64,000 bases of DNA from the NCBI RefSeq assembly GCF_011742875.1, contig NZ_JAAQTL010000001.1, positions 1,364,001 through 1,428,000 on the forward strand. Direction: 5' to 3'. Below are positions 8,692 to 16,880 of the stretch, one piece after another; the stretch's first letter is position 1; the number at the start of each line of letters is the position of its first letter. The DNA comes from Luteibacter yeojuensis (GTDB taxonomy: Bacteria > Pseudomonadota > Gammaproteobacteria > Xanthomonadales > Rhodanobacteraceae). The notes under the pieces are model-generated. The model was not told the origin of the DNA. It did not search any database and saw only the letters and a list, made by a program, of their open reading frames with translations. Both the position numbers and the translations under genes were made by a program.

Positions 8692-9468
8692 TCACATGGC
8701 CCGGAACAGGGTCATGAAGGGCTGGCTCACGGCCAGGGTCTCCGGGCGGCCGCGCAGGCGCAGGCAGCCCTTGCCGCTGTCGTCGCGCTCCACCGAAGCC
8801 ACCTGGCGCAGGTTGACGATGGTCGAGCGGTGGATCTGCCGGAACGTCTTCGGATCGAGCTGGCGAAGCAGCTCGCGGATCGGTCTGCTCAACAGCGCAT
8901 CGCCTTCGGCCGTCGCGACCAGGGTGTATTTGTTGTCCGCGCGGAAGTAGATCACGTCTTCCACGAGGATCAACCGTGTCGCCCGGCCCGTGCTGGCGGT
9001 GATCCAGGTCAGCGGCTCGTCCTGGGCACCCTCCAGGCGTTCGCCCAGGTCGCGCGCGACCTGGGCCGTACGGCTCGCATGCCGCGAGGCGTCGGCCAGC
9101 CGCGTGCGCAGCCGGGTGACGGTCTGCGCCAGCCGGTCCGGCGTCACCGGCTTCAGCAGGTAGTCCACGGCACCGCGCTCGAAGGCGTCGATCGCGTATT
9201 GATCGTAAGCGGTGATGAAGACGACCAGTGTGCGCGGGCTGGCGTCGGCCGCCGCGGCGGCGACTTCCAGTCCGGTGAGGCCGGGCATGCGGATGTCGAG
9301 GAACGCCACGTCCGGCCGGTGCGTGGCGATCGCGTCGAGCGCCGCGCCGCCGTCCTCGGCCACTTCCACCACCTCCAGCTCCGGCCAGGCGATGGCGAGC
9401 TCGCGTTGCAGGGCCGCGGCGAGCAGCTTCTCGTCTTCGGCCACGATGCAGGAAGGCGTGTTAGGCAT
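8692..9468 (-). CDS. LytTR-family response regulator
   Basis: 258 residues. N-terminal receiver domain (about 5-120): acidic pair EDE, phospho-acceptor Asp in DVAFLDIRMPG, and the conserved TAYDQYA and LLKPV segments. C-terminal LytTR DNA-binding domain (about 155-255): VEDVIYFRADNKYTLV, LRQLDPKTFRQIHRSTIVNL. It overlaps the sensor kinase gene by 8 bp, so the two form a translationally coupled pair. Regulators of this type resemble AlgR/LytR and often control envelope, virulence or autolysis genes; targets here are unknown. A small lipoprotein gene follows. Confidence 0.93.
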   Translation of the reverse strand: MPNTPSCIVAEDEKLLAAALQRELAIAWPELEVVEVAEDGGAALDAIATHRPDVAFLDIRMPGLTGLEVAAAAADASPRTLVVFITAYDQYAIDAFERGAVDYLLKPVTPDRLAQTVTRLRTRLADASRHASRTAQVARDLGERLEGAQDEPLTWITASTGRATRLILVEDVIYFRADNKYTLVATAEGDALLSRPIRELLRQLDPKTFRQIHRSTIVNLRQVASVERDDSGKGCLRLRGRPETLAVSQPFMTLFRAM

Positions 9469-10705
9469 GGTCGCTCACTCCGGTCGCCGGCAACGTGATC
9501 GTCGCGGCGACCCCATGGGGAAAATTGTTGCCGATGGAGAAAGCGGCGGAGCTTCCGTACATCAGCCGCAGGCGCTCGCGCAGGTTCTTCAGGCCGATGC
9601 CGGTGCCCGCGCCGTCGCTGCGGAAACCCAGGCCGTCGTCGGCCACGGTAAGCGAAAGGCCGGAACCGTCTACGCCCGCCCTGATCCAGATGCCGCCGCC
9701 ACCCTGCTTCGGCTCCAGGCCGTGCTTGATCGCGTTCTCCACGAGTGTCTGCAGCATCATGGACGGCATCGGCACTTTCAGCGCATCCTCCGGTACGTCG
9801 GTGTGCACGGCGAGGCGCTCGCCCATGCGCAGGCGCATGATTTCCAGCCACGCCGTCGAGCGTTCCAGTTCCTCGCCGAGCGTGGACAGCGAACCGTCCG
9901 TGCGCGGCAGCGAGCGGCGCAGGTAATCGATCAGATGGCCGAGCATGCGATCGGCGCGGGCGGGATCGGTACGCACCAGCTCCTGTGCGCTGGCCAGCGT
10001 GTTGTAGAGGAAATGCGGCTCCACCTGGGCCTGGAGCAGGCCCAGCTGCGCGGCGGTGAGTTCCTTTTCCATCTTCGTCTGGCGGACGTCGGCGCGTTCG
10101 CGATTGCGCCGTTCGGACAGACGCTGCGTCATCGCGCGCACCAGCGTTTCCACGTATTCCAGCGAATTGCCGCCGTCGGGATTGAACCAGTCGCTCCACG
10201 CGCCGCTGTCCGGCTCGCAGACGAACATGACGCTGCTCGAGCCGTCGCCTGGCGTGACGGTCGCCGAGACCTTGGTGGGGCGATCGAAGGTGTTCGGCCA
10301 CTGGAACCGGCCACGGCGGCGCGGCTGCTCGCTCGTCGGCACCCGGATCAAGGCACGCAATTGCAGGCCGCCCCGCGCGCTGGCCACTTCCTGCACGTTC
10401 GGGAGTTCGCGGACCACGTCCTCCGCGAGCGCGAAAGCCTCGTCGGCCGGGTACGGCACTTCCACCCGGCGGCGCTGGCGGTTGGAGACCGTCTCGCCGT
10501 CGATACGGCCGGCGACGACCCGCACGCGATAGAGGTGGGTGAGGCCACGCCCGAGGGCCACCAGGAGCCCGACGAACCACGCGAGCGTGAAGATCCAGGG
10601 CAGTTCGCCGCGGTTGAATCCGATCGCGGCCCAGACGACGAGCAGCACGCACCATGCCGCGACCCACGCCACCACGATACGTCCAAGGAACATCAGGCTT
10701 GCCAT
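9461..10705 (-). CDS. LytS-type membrane sensor histidine kinase
   Basis: 414 residues. Two membrane helices at the N-terminus (IVVAWVAAWCVLLVVWAAI and WIFTLAWFVGLLVAL) are followed by a cytoplasmic region with no recognised sensor domain. The His_kinase domain carries QVEPHFLYNTLASAQEL (phospho-accepting His in PHFLYN), then an HATPase_c domain with VENAIKHGLE, DDGLGF and GIGLKNLRERL. ATG 10705 is chosen because the membrane helix starts right after it; more upstream in-frame codons encode arginine-rich non-conserved sequence. Partner is the LytTR regulator it overlaps. Signal unknown. Confidence 0.9.
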   Translation of the reverse strand: MASLMFLGRIVVAWVAAWCVLLVVWAAIGFNRGELPWIFTLAWFVGLLVALGRGLTHLYRVRVVAGRIDGETVSNRQRRRVEVPYPADEAFALAEDVVRELPNVQEVASARGGLQLRALIRVPTSEQPRRRGRFQWPNTFDRPTKVSATVTPGDGSSSVMFVCEPDSGAWSDWFNPDGGNSLEYVETLVRAMTQRLSERRNRERADVRQTKMEKELTAAQLGLLQAQVEPHFLYNTLASAQELVRTDPARADRMLGHLIDYLRRSLPRTDGSLSTLGEELERSTAWLEIMRLRMGERLAVHTDVPEDALKVPMPSMMLQTLVENAIKHGLEPKQGGGGIWIRAGVDGSGLSLTVADDGLGFRSDGAGTGIGLKNLRERLRLMYGSSAAFSIGNNFPHGVAATITLPATGVSDHA

Positions 10706-10902
10706 CTCGCGCGCTCCATCTTGGAAACGCCGTGGAGCATACGCCGCGCATCGCCGCGACTGGCGCCCATTCCGACGAAACGACCCATGCGCCGACGAAA
10801 CACCGCTTGCGCGGCGCAGCATGACCTCCGCGCCGCAATAGGCCATCCTCGGGAAACGGCTTTCGCGGTGGGGACCGCAGGCCACGACAAAGGGGTTAAT
10901 GC

Positions 10903-11244
10903 ATGGCGTTGCTGCTCGTCGTTTTCGCTGTCGTCGTACTTTCGATCTTCCTCGGCATCAACATGCTGCCGAAGCACCACCCCGCCAACTGGCTGCTCGG
11001 CATCGTCGGCGGAGCCTGCCTTGTCCTGGCCTGGTATGCGATCTTCCGTCCCATGCTGATCGCTTCCGGCGGCAGCGATCCTTCGCTCGTCGCACTCGGC
11101 CTCACCGCCGCCGGCATCGTGTCCTGCGTGCTCGGCGTGGTATGCCTCGGTGTGTGCGTATGGCGCGACCCGGCGCGCTTCTGGATGCTGTCGATCGTCT
11201 TCATCGGCGTGATCGGCGCCACCCAGGTCACCGCCCTCGCCTGA
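10903..11244 (+). CDS. Small multi-pass membrane protein of unknown function
   Basis: 113 residues, nearly all hydrophobic, with about four predicted membrane helices (residues 1-18, 28-47, 60-85 and 92-110) and a short charged loop (WRDPARF). AGGGGTT lies about 10 nt before the ATG. It is transcribed away from the sensor kinase and converges on the CLC gene. No family is recognised and no function proposed. Its base composition is like its neighbours, so it is probably a real gene. Confidence 0.65.
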   Translation: MALLLVVFAVVVLSIFLGINMLPKHHPANWLLGIVGGACLVLAWYAIFRPMLIASGGSDPSLVALGLTAAGIVSCVLGVVCLGVCVWRDPARFWMLSIVFIGVIGATQVTALA

Positions 11245-11250
11245 TAGTCG

Positions 11251-12687
11251 CTACGCCCCGGGCAAACCGGGGCGGTGCAAGGCATGATCGGCCACGAAAT
11301 CCGTGGGAACGTGCACGCCACGGCGTGCGATCTTCTCGGTCATGATCGTGTGGCGCATCATCAATCCCGACACGATGTAGGCCGTCGTGCAGGCGGCCAG
11401 CAGCGGCAGAAGCGCATGCGGCTGCATCGTCGTCTCGAATACGAACACCGCCGAAGTCATGAGGGCGCGCGATGCGCCGGCGAAGAGCGCCGCCATGCCG
11501 ATCAGGGCCGCCATGTGCGGATCCACATGCAGTGCGGGCCACCCCGACAGCAGCACGCCGCACACGCCGCCCAGCGCGCCGCCCACGGTGAACAGCGGCG
11601 CGAGCGTGCCGCCCGAGGTACCGCTGCCGAGTGCGACCGACCATGACACCAGCTTGGCGAACGCGAGCAGCGCCATCGCGGCAAGACCCAGACGGCCGGA
11701 TATCACGTTCGTGATGTTGTCGTAGCCGACGCCGAGCGTGGCAGGCATGACGTAACCGACCGCGCCGACAACGAGGCCGCCGAGCGCCGGCCACCACATC
11801 CAGTGGATCGGCAGCTTCTCGAACGCATCCTCGATGCCGTACGTCAGGCGCGTGATCAGCACGCCGGCCACGCCCATCAGGAGGCCGAGCAAGGCATAGA
11901 CGATGAGCGCCTGCGGCGCCACCGCGGCGAGCGCGGGCATGGGGAAGACGGGACCGGGACCCTCCAGCGCGAAACGCACGCCAGTGCCGGTGACCGCCGC
12001 GAGTGCCACCGGCAGGAGCGACCGCGCACGGCGTTCGAAGAGTAGAAGTTCGATGGCCAGGAGCACCGCGGATACCGGAGCGCTGAAGACCGCCGCCATG
12101 CCGGCCGCGGCACCGGCGGCGAGCAGCGTCTTGCGCTCGTTCTCGTTCACGGGAAGGCGTTGGCCCAGCAGCGAGCCGAGCGCGCCGCCGGTGGCGATGA
12201 TCGGCCCTTCGGCGCCGAATGGACCGCCCGTGCCGATGGCGATCGCCGACGACACCGGCTTGAGCCAGGTCATCCGCGCGGGAATGCGGCTCTCGTTGGT
12301 GAGCACCTGCTCCATCGCCTCGGGGATGCCGTGTCCGCGGATGGCGCGCGATCCCCAGCGGGCCATGCCGCCGACGATCAGGCCACCCGCGGCCGGCACG
12401 AGGATCACCCACGCGCCCAGCAGATGGCCCGCCGGCGAGGTGAGTTCGGCGCTCCACGTCTGGTGGAAGGCCAGGTTCGTCACCAGTCCGATCAGCATCG
12501 TGAGCAGCCGCGCGACGCAGCCCACGACCAGACCGAGGCCGATCGCGAGGAGGCCGATGCGCAGCACCCGCGTGCTGAGCAACGGCAGCCGCGGAGGCAT
12601 GTGGGCGTCGGCGAGCGACGGATCCAGCGCGGGCGCAAGCGGAATCGCCGCACGATCGTGCGGTGGCGTATGCAGGGGATCGATCAT
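11251..12687 (-). CDS. CLC-family chloride channel or Cl-/H+ antiporter
   Basis: 478 residues, about ten hydrophobic helices. The CLC selectivity motifs are all visible: GHGIPEAM (GSGIPE position), GPFGAEGPIIATGG (GREGP position, keeping the gating glutamate) and GTSGGTLAPLF (GXFXP position). The kept gating glutamate is compatible with Cl-/H+ exchange, which in bacteria supports acid tolerance, but the proton-transfer glutamate was not located. There is no C-terminal CBS pair. Start 12687 has no clear ribosome-binding site; a start at the later in-frame MPPRLPLLSTR is possible. Ends 6 bp from the convergent small membrane protein. Confidence 0.9.
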   Translation of the reverse strand: MIDPLHTPPHDRAAIPLAPALDPSLADAHMPPRLPLLSTRVLRIGLLAIGLGLVVGCVARLLTMLIGLVTNLAFHQTWSAELTSPAGHLLGAWVILVPAAGGLIVGGMARWGSRAIRGHGIPEAMEQVLTNESRIPARMTWLKPVSSAIAIGTGGPFGAEGPIIATGGALGSLLGQRLPVNENERKTLLAAGAAAGMAAVFSAPVSAVLLAIELLLFERRARSLLPVALAAVTGTGVRFALEGPGPVFPMPALAAVAPQALIVYALLGLLMGVAGVLITRLTYGIEDAFEKLPIHWMWWPALGGLVVGAVGYVMPATLGVGYDNITNVISGRLGLAAMALLAFAKLVSWSVALGSGTSGGTLAPLFTVGGALGGVCGVLLSGWPALHVDPHMAALIGMAALFAGASRALMTSAVFVFETTMQPHALLPLLAACTTAYIVSGLMMRHTIMTEKIARRGVHVPTDFVADHALHRPGLPGA

Positions 12688-12768
12688 GGGACGGCCGAAG
12701 GTGGAGAGTGCGGCGCAAGGCTACCGGGATATCGGTGGCGTAGCTGGCTGGCAGATGAACGGCTTTTC

Positions 12769-13728
12769 TCAGGCCGGAGCGACGGGGCCGCCATCCACGG
12801 CACCGGCATATCGATAGCCGGACGCCGTGAGGCTGGCCGCGCCATCCGCCACCGAGAGCACGGCAGGCGCGCCGAACGGCAACGTCCACTTGTCCGGGCC
12901 ATGGCCGAAGGCGAGGCCGCGCAGGATGGGAAGGCCGCATGCCCGCCCGAACCGCTGCAACGCATGCTCGATGTCGTAGCCGTTGTCGTATTCGCTGACG
13001 CGCTGGCCGCCAAGGCCGCCGACGACGATCGCCCGCTGGTTGTCGAGCACGCCGGCGAGCTTCAGCTCAAACAACATGCGTTCGATACGCCAGGCCTGCT
13101 CGCCGGTTTCTTCCACGCAGAGGATGCCTCCCGCCACCGTCGGCAGGTACGGCGTGCCGGCCAGGCTGCAGAGTGCCGACAGGTTGCCGCCCCACAACGT
13201 GCCTTCCACCAGCAGGTCGCGCTGCTCCTCGCCGCAGACCCAGCTCGCTTCGGTACGCGGCGATGTCACCGTCTGCCAGAAATGCCGCCAGGTGTTTTCG
13301 CGAAGGTACCCCGCTCCGAAATCCTGCACGAGCATCGGCCCGTGCAACGATCCGATGCCGCAGCGGGCATACAGGGCGCACTGGATGGCGGTGAAGTCGC
13401 CGTGGCCCACCAGCACGGAAGAATCGTCGAGGAAGCGTGCGGCCAGGCCGTCGAAGTCGAGGCGATCGAGCAAGGGTATGGCGCCATAGCCGCCGCATAT
13501 GGCCATCACGATGTCGGGCAACGGCTTGTCGGGATCCGCCAGCCGGTTGATGTCGGCGGCACGCTCGGCGTCGCTCCCCGCGAAACGCAGCAGCACCCGA
13601 TCGACCACCTCCGTGCCGTGCACCCGGTGTCCGGCGGCCTGGAGCCGTTCGATGCCTCGATGGCAGGCGGCGCGGTCTTCCGCGTAGCCGGAGGGGGCGA
13701 CGAGCTGGATATCGAATCGTTTCGGCAT
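12769..13728 (-). CDS. LD-carboxypeptidase (S66) homologue lacking the catalytic serine
   Basis: 319 residues, clearly related to E. coli LdcA over its whole length: CGGYGAIPLLDRLD, GHGDFTAIQ, SLHGPML, EGTLWGGNLSAL, the VEETGE segment and LAFGHGPDKWTLPFGA. LdcA removes the terminal D-alanine of cytoplasmic murein tetrapeptides during peptidoglycan recycling with a Ser-Glu-His triad. The nucleophile segment, recalled as GHSDFTAIQ in E. coli, is GHGDFTAIQ here: codon GGC (Gly110, plus-strand 13399-13401) replaces the serine, while Glu206 and His276 are present. It may be inactive, use another residue, or reflect a sequencing error. Start 13728 (MPKRFDIQLVAPSGY) matches the family N-terminus. 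Confidence 0.85.
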   Translation of the reverse strand: MPKRFDIQLVAPSGYAEDRAACHRGIERLQAAGHRVHGTEVVDRVLLRFAGSDAERAADINRLADPDKPLPDIVMAICGGYGAIPLLDRLDFDGLAARFLDDSSVLVGHGDFTAIQCALYARCGIGSLHGPMLVQDFGAGYLRENTWRHFWQTVTSPRTEASWVCGEEQRDLLVEGTLWGGNLSALCSLAGTPYLPTVAGGILCVEETGEQAWRIERMLFELKLAGVLDNQRAIVVGGLGGQRVSEYDNGYDIEHALQRFGRACGLPILRGLAFGHGPDKWTLPFGAPAVLSVADGAASLTASGYRYAGAVDGGPVAPA

Positions 13729-13794
13729 GTCGGGCAAGGGGTGGCGAGCCTTACCAATACCCCCGCCTTCCGGCGAAGGCAACCATGGGACCGC

Positions 13795-14775
13795 TCACCA
13801 CTCGTAGTATTCGTCGGCCGGCGTGAGGTCCTCGGCGGGCGCGTGACGGGTAAGGGTCTCGCGCGGCTGCTCGCCGAACACGCTGCGGTACTTCTCCGCG
13901 AAGCGCGAAAGATCCCACATGCCGCAGCTCAGCGCCACCGATTTCACCGAGCGACGACCCGCTTCCGCCGTGACCAGGCTGCGATGCGCCGTGCACAGGC
14001 GAAGCATGGCAAGGTAGCGATTGGGCGGGATGCCGAGGAGGTCGTCGAATGCGTAACGCAGCCCGCGCTCGCTCGCCCCGGAGGCCTGGCAGAGTTCCTG
14101 GGAATAGATGTCGCGGCGCAGGTTGGCGCGCATGAAGCGCTCCGCCCGACGGACCACCTGGTAGTGCGCCCGGCGTCCACGCGACGCCACGGGGCGCTCC
14201 TCCGAAGAGGAAGCCAGCGCGACACGGATATGTTCGTCCAGCAGGTCTTCGACGGGGCCCATCACGTGCTCGCCGCCGTCGCGCACCTTCGCCGCGATCT
14301 GCCGGTAGGCGCGCTTCAGATGTTCCGAACGCACCGAGAACAGGCGCAGCCGCTGCGCGGCCATGTCGACGTCGGCATGGTCGGAGGCCAGGAACCGCGA
14401 ACGGAACTTTGCGTAGGGCGCCACGACCAGCGTGAAGCGCGTGCCGCGCTCGAACATGAAGTCACTGGGCGTGCCGCGCAGCAAGGTCACGGCCATGTCC
14501 GACTCGATACCGATGCCCTGGCACCAGCTGCGTTCGCCTGTCTCGTGAAGGTAGACGAGCATGCAGGCGTCTTCGGGCACGACGAGCGAGCCGCGTACGT
14601 CGAAGTCGATATACGCGGAGAAATAAGTCACCCCTTCATACACCCGGGAGGCGATGGCGGCGCGTGGTCGCGCGGGGCTCAACGTCAGCAGGTCGACCTC
14701 GCAGACGCCGAGGACAGCGCCCAGTTTCACGAGGTCGTAGTCTTCCAGTCCCTGTATATCGGCAAGGCGGCTCAT
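13795..14775 (-). CDS. AraC-family transcriptional regulator
   Basis: 326 residues. The C-terminal 110 residues hold the double helix-turn-helix of AraC proteins (SQELCQASGASERGLRYAFDDLLGIPPNRYLAMLRL and SVKSVALSCGMWDLSRFAEKYRSVFGEQP). The N-terminal 200 residues look like a ligand or dimerisation domain of the type in other stand-alone AraC regulators (FDVRGSLVVPEDACML), with no recognised effector. It lies upstream of, and in the same orientation as, the LdcA homologue and is divergent from the M28 peptidase gene across a 303-bp spacer, so either neighbour could be a target; that is inference. Confidence 0.88.
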   Translation of the reverse strand: MSRLADIQGLEDYDLVKLGAVLGVCEVDLLTLSPARPRAAIASRVYEGVTYFSAYIDFDVRGSLVVPEDACMLVYLHETGERSWCQGIGIESDMAVTLLRGTPSDFMFERGTRFTLVVAPYAKFRSRFLASDHADVDMAAQRLRLFSVRSEHLKRAYRQIAAKVRDGGEHVMGPVEDLLDEHIRVALASSSEERPVASRGRRAHYQVVRRAERFMRANLRRDIYSQELCQASGASERGLRYAFDDLLGIPPNRYLAMLRLCTAHRSLVTAEAGRRSVKSVALSCGMWDLSRFAEKYRSVFGEQPRETLTRHAPAEDLTPADEYYEW

Positions 14776-15078
14776 GCGATTACCTCCCAGTGCTCACTTC
14801 CCCAGACATGCCGCTCACGCTTTGGCGTCACCCTGCAGGAGTCCCCCCATTTCCTGACCCCGTGCCGGAGCGCCTTCGAAAAGGCGGCTCCGTTGACGCT
14901 TATAACTAACGATGTATGGGATCAAATGCCAGCACTTTGTGAATTTGCCGAATATGCACACTCGATAGCGGGTAACCCTCGTCCGTTTGGCGAAGTTCGT
15001 GCTTTCGGCCCTGCCCCGCCCCCGGGCTGGTGAGGCTACACTCGGATGGTTACCAGCCATGAAGGGAAAGCTCCGCCG
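14776..15078. other. Divergent intergenic region, AraC regulator / M28 peptidase
   Basis: No open frame convincing as a gene. It contains an AT-rich patch around 14896-14935. On the minus strand TTTGAT and TATAAG (16-bp spacer) could be the AraC-gene promoter; on the plus strand TACACT near 15036 could be the -10 of the peptidase gene. Both are weak. Confidence 0.35.
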
Positions 15079-16821
15079 ATGCGACGCCTCGCTCTCGCCT
15101 GCCTGACCGCCCTCACCCTGGCGGCCTGCCAGTCCCACGACGAAGACAAGACCGCCGCCGCTCCGCCGGCCGCGCCGGCCGGCCCCTCCACCGCGCCGCC
15201 ACCGCCCTTGCCCGCGGTGGCCAACGAACACCACGACTTCACTCCGGATATCACCGGAGCCGACTTCGCCGCGCACCTCCGGGTGATCTCGTCCGACGAG
15301 TACGACGGCCGCAAGCCGGGCACCCTGGGCGAACGCCTCACCACGAACTACATCATCGAACAGTTCAAGCAGGCCGGACTGGAGCCGGGCAACAAGGGCG
15401 AATGGATCCAGACGGTACCCTCGGTATCGACGGCCCTGAACGGCAAGGACTCGCTTGCACTGGACGTCGCGGAGGGCGGGGCCGACGAGCGGTTCGCCTT
15501 CGGTAGCGACATGGTCGCCGGAACGCTGCAGGCCAAGGCCGATGTCGACCTGAAGGACTCCGATATCGTTTTCGTGGGCTACGGTGTCGATGCGCCCGAA
15601 GCGCAGTGGAACGATTTCGACGGGCTCGACGTCAAGGGCAAGACCCTGGTGATCCTCGTCAACGACCCGGGCTGGGACGGCAACGACGCGAGCCTCTTCA
15701 AGGGCCGCGAAATGACCTACTACGGTCGCTGGACCTACAAGTACGAGGAAGCCGCGCGGAAGGGCGCGGCCGCGGCGTTCATCGTCCACCAGACCGAGCC
15801 GGCCGGGTATGGCTGGAACGTGGTCCGCAGCGGTTGGACCACCCCGCGCCTGGACCTCCCTGAAAGCGAAGACCCGGCACCGCGCCTGCCGGTGGCCGGC
15901 TGGCTGACCCGCGACGCCGCGGTGCGTCTGTTCGCGAAGGCCGGCAAGAACTTCGACGACCTCGCGAAGCAGGCCGGCGTGCGCGGTTTCAAGCCCGTGC
16001 CGCTCGACGCCAAGGCATCCATCCACCTGCAGAGCACGATCACGCATTCGCTCAGCAATAACGTGATCGGCATGGTCAAGGGCTCGGACAAACCGGACGA
16101 GGCCGTCGTCTACACCGCGCACTGGGATCATCTCGGCCACGATCCCGCGCTGAAGGGACACCAGATCTACAACGGTGCCATCGACAACGGCACCGGCATC
16201 GCCGCGATGCTCGAGATCGCCGGCAAGTTCGCCCACGAGAAACCGGAACGCTCGGTGATCTTCGCCGCCGTGACCATGGAGGAATCGGGACTTCTGGGTT
16301 CGAAGTACTACGTCGCGCATCCGCCGTTCCCGCTCGCGAAGACCGTGGCCGAGATCAACATGGATGCCCTGCCCATCGGCGGCGCGACGCACGACATGGC
16401 GGTGGAGGGCCATGGCCAGAACGACCTCGAGGACATGCTGGCGGAAGTGCTCAAGGCGGATAACCGCGTCGTCAGCGGCGATACCGCGCCGGAGAAGGGC
16501 TATTACTTCCGCTCCGATCACTTCAACTTCGCGCAGGCCGGCGTGCCGGCATTGGCCGCGGGCGGCGGCATCGACATGGTGGTGGGTGGCAAGGCCGCCG
16601 GCATGGCGGCCGAAGAAGACTACGGCAAGAACCGCTACCACCAGCCGACCGACGTGTACGACATGCGCTGGAACTTCGACGGTGTGATGCAGAACGTGAA
16701 GGCCTTCTATGCCCTGGGCGACAAGCTGGCGAGCAGCGATGTCTGGCCGGCATGGAAGGAAGGCAGCGAGTTCAAGGCGGTGCGCGAGAAGTCGCTGGCC
16801 GAAGGGGCCAGGAAGAAATGA
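15079..16821 (+). CDS. M28-family metallopeptidase, lipoprotein, with PA domain
   Basis: 580 residues. Signal peptide MRRLALACLTALTLAAC ends in a lipobox (LAAC), so it is anchored in the envelope. A proline/alanine-rich linker is followed by a split catalytic domain: a PA insert (about 150-290, AAAFIVHQTEPAGYGW) and the M28 zinc site HWDHLGHD, GAIDNGTGIA (bridging Asp), EESGLLGSKYY (catalytic Glu pair), MDALP and RSDHFNF (last His). It should cleave N-terminal residues from peptides outside the cytoplasm. ATG 15079 is preferred over 15046 because the lipoprotein signal starts there, with GAAGGGAAAG upstream. It converges with the porin gene. Confidence 0.92.
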   Translation: MRRLALACLTALTLAACQSHDEDKTAAAPPAAPAGPSTAPPPPLPAVANEHHDFTPDITGADFAAHLRVISSDEYDGRKPGTLGERLTTNYIIEQFKQAGLEPGNKGEWIQTVPSVSTALNGKDSLALDVAEGGADERFAFGSDMVAGTLQAKADVDLKDSDIVFVGYGVDAPEAQWNDFDGLDVKGKTLVILVNDPGWDGNDASLFKGREMTYYGRWTYKYEEAARKGAAAAFIVHQTEPAGYGWNVVRSGWTTPRLDLPESEDPAPRLPVAGWLTRDAAVRLFAKAGKNFDDLAKQAGVRGFKPVPLDAKASIHLQSTITHSLSNNVIGMVKGSDKPDEAVVYTAHWDHLGHDPALKGHQIYNGAIDNGTGIAAMLEIAGKFAHEKPERSVIFAAVTMEESGLLGSKYYVAHPPFPLAKTVAEINMDALPIGGATHDMAVEGHGQNDLEDMLAEVLKADNRVVSGDTAPEKGYYFRSDHFNFAQAGVPALAAGGGIDMVVGGKAAGMAAEEDYGKNRYHQPTDVYDMRWNFDGVMQNVKAFYALGDKLASSDVWPAWKEGSEFKAVREKSLAEGARKK

Positions 16822-16837
16822 CCTAGGGCGGGAGTCG

Positions 16838-16869
16838 CTGGGCCCCTGCTTGCGCAGGCAGGGGCCCAG
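16838..16869. terminator. Bidirectional hairpin between peptidase and porin (family B-like)
   Basis: 12-bp perfect stem CTGGGCCCCTGC (16838-16849) / GCAGGGGCCCAG (16858-16869), lying exactly between two convergent stop codons. There is no U-tract, so termination is inferred from position and stem strength. Confidence 0.5.
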
Positions 16870-16880
16870 CGGCCCGTCTC

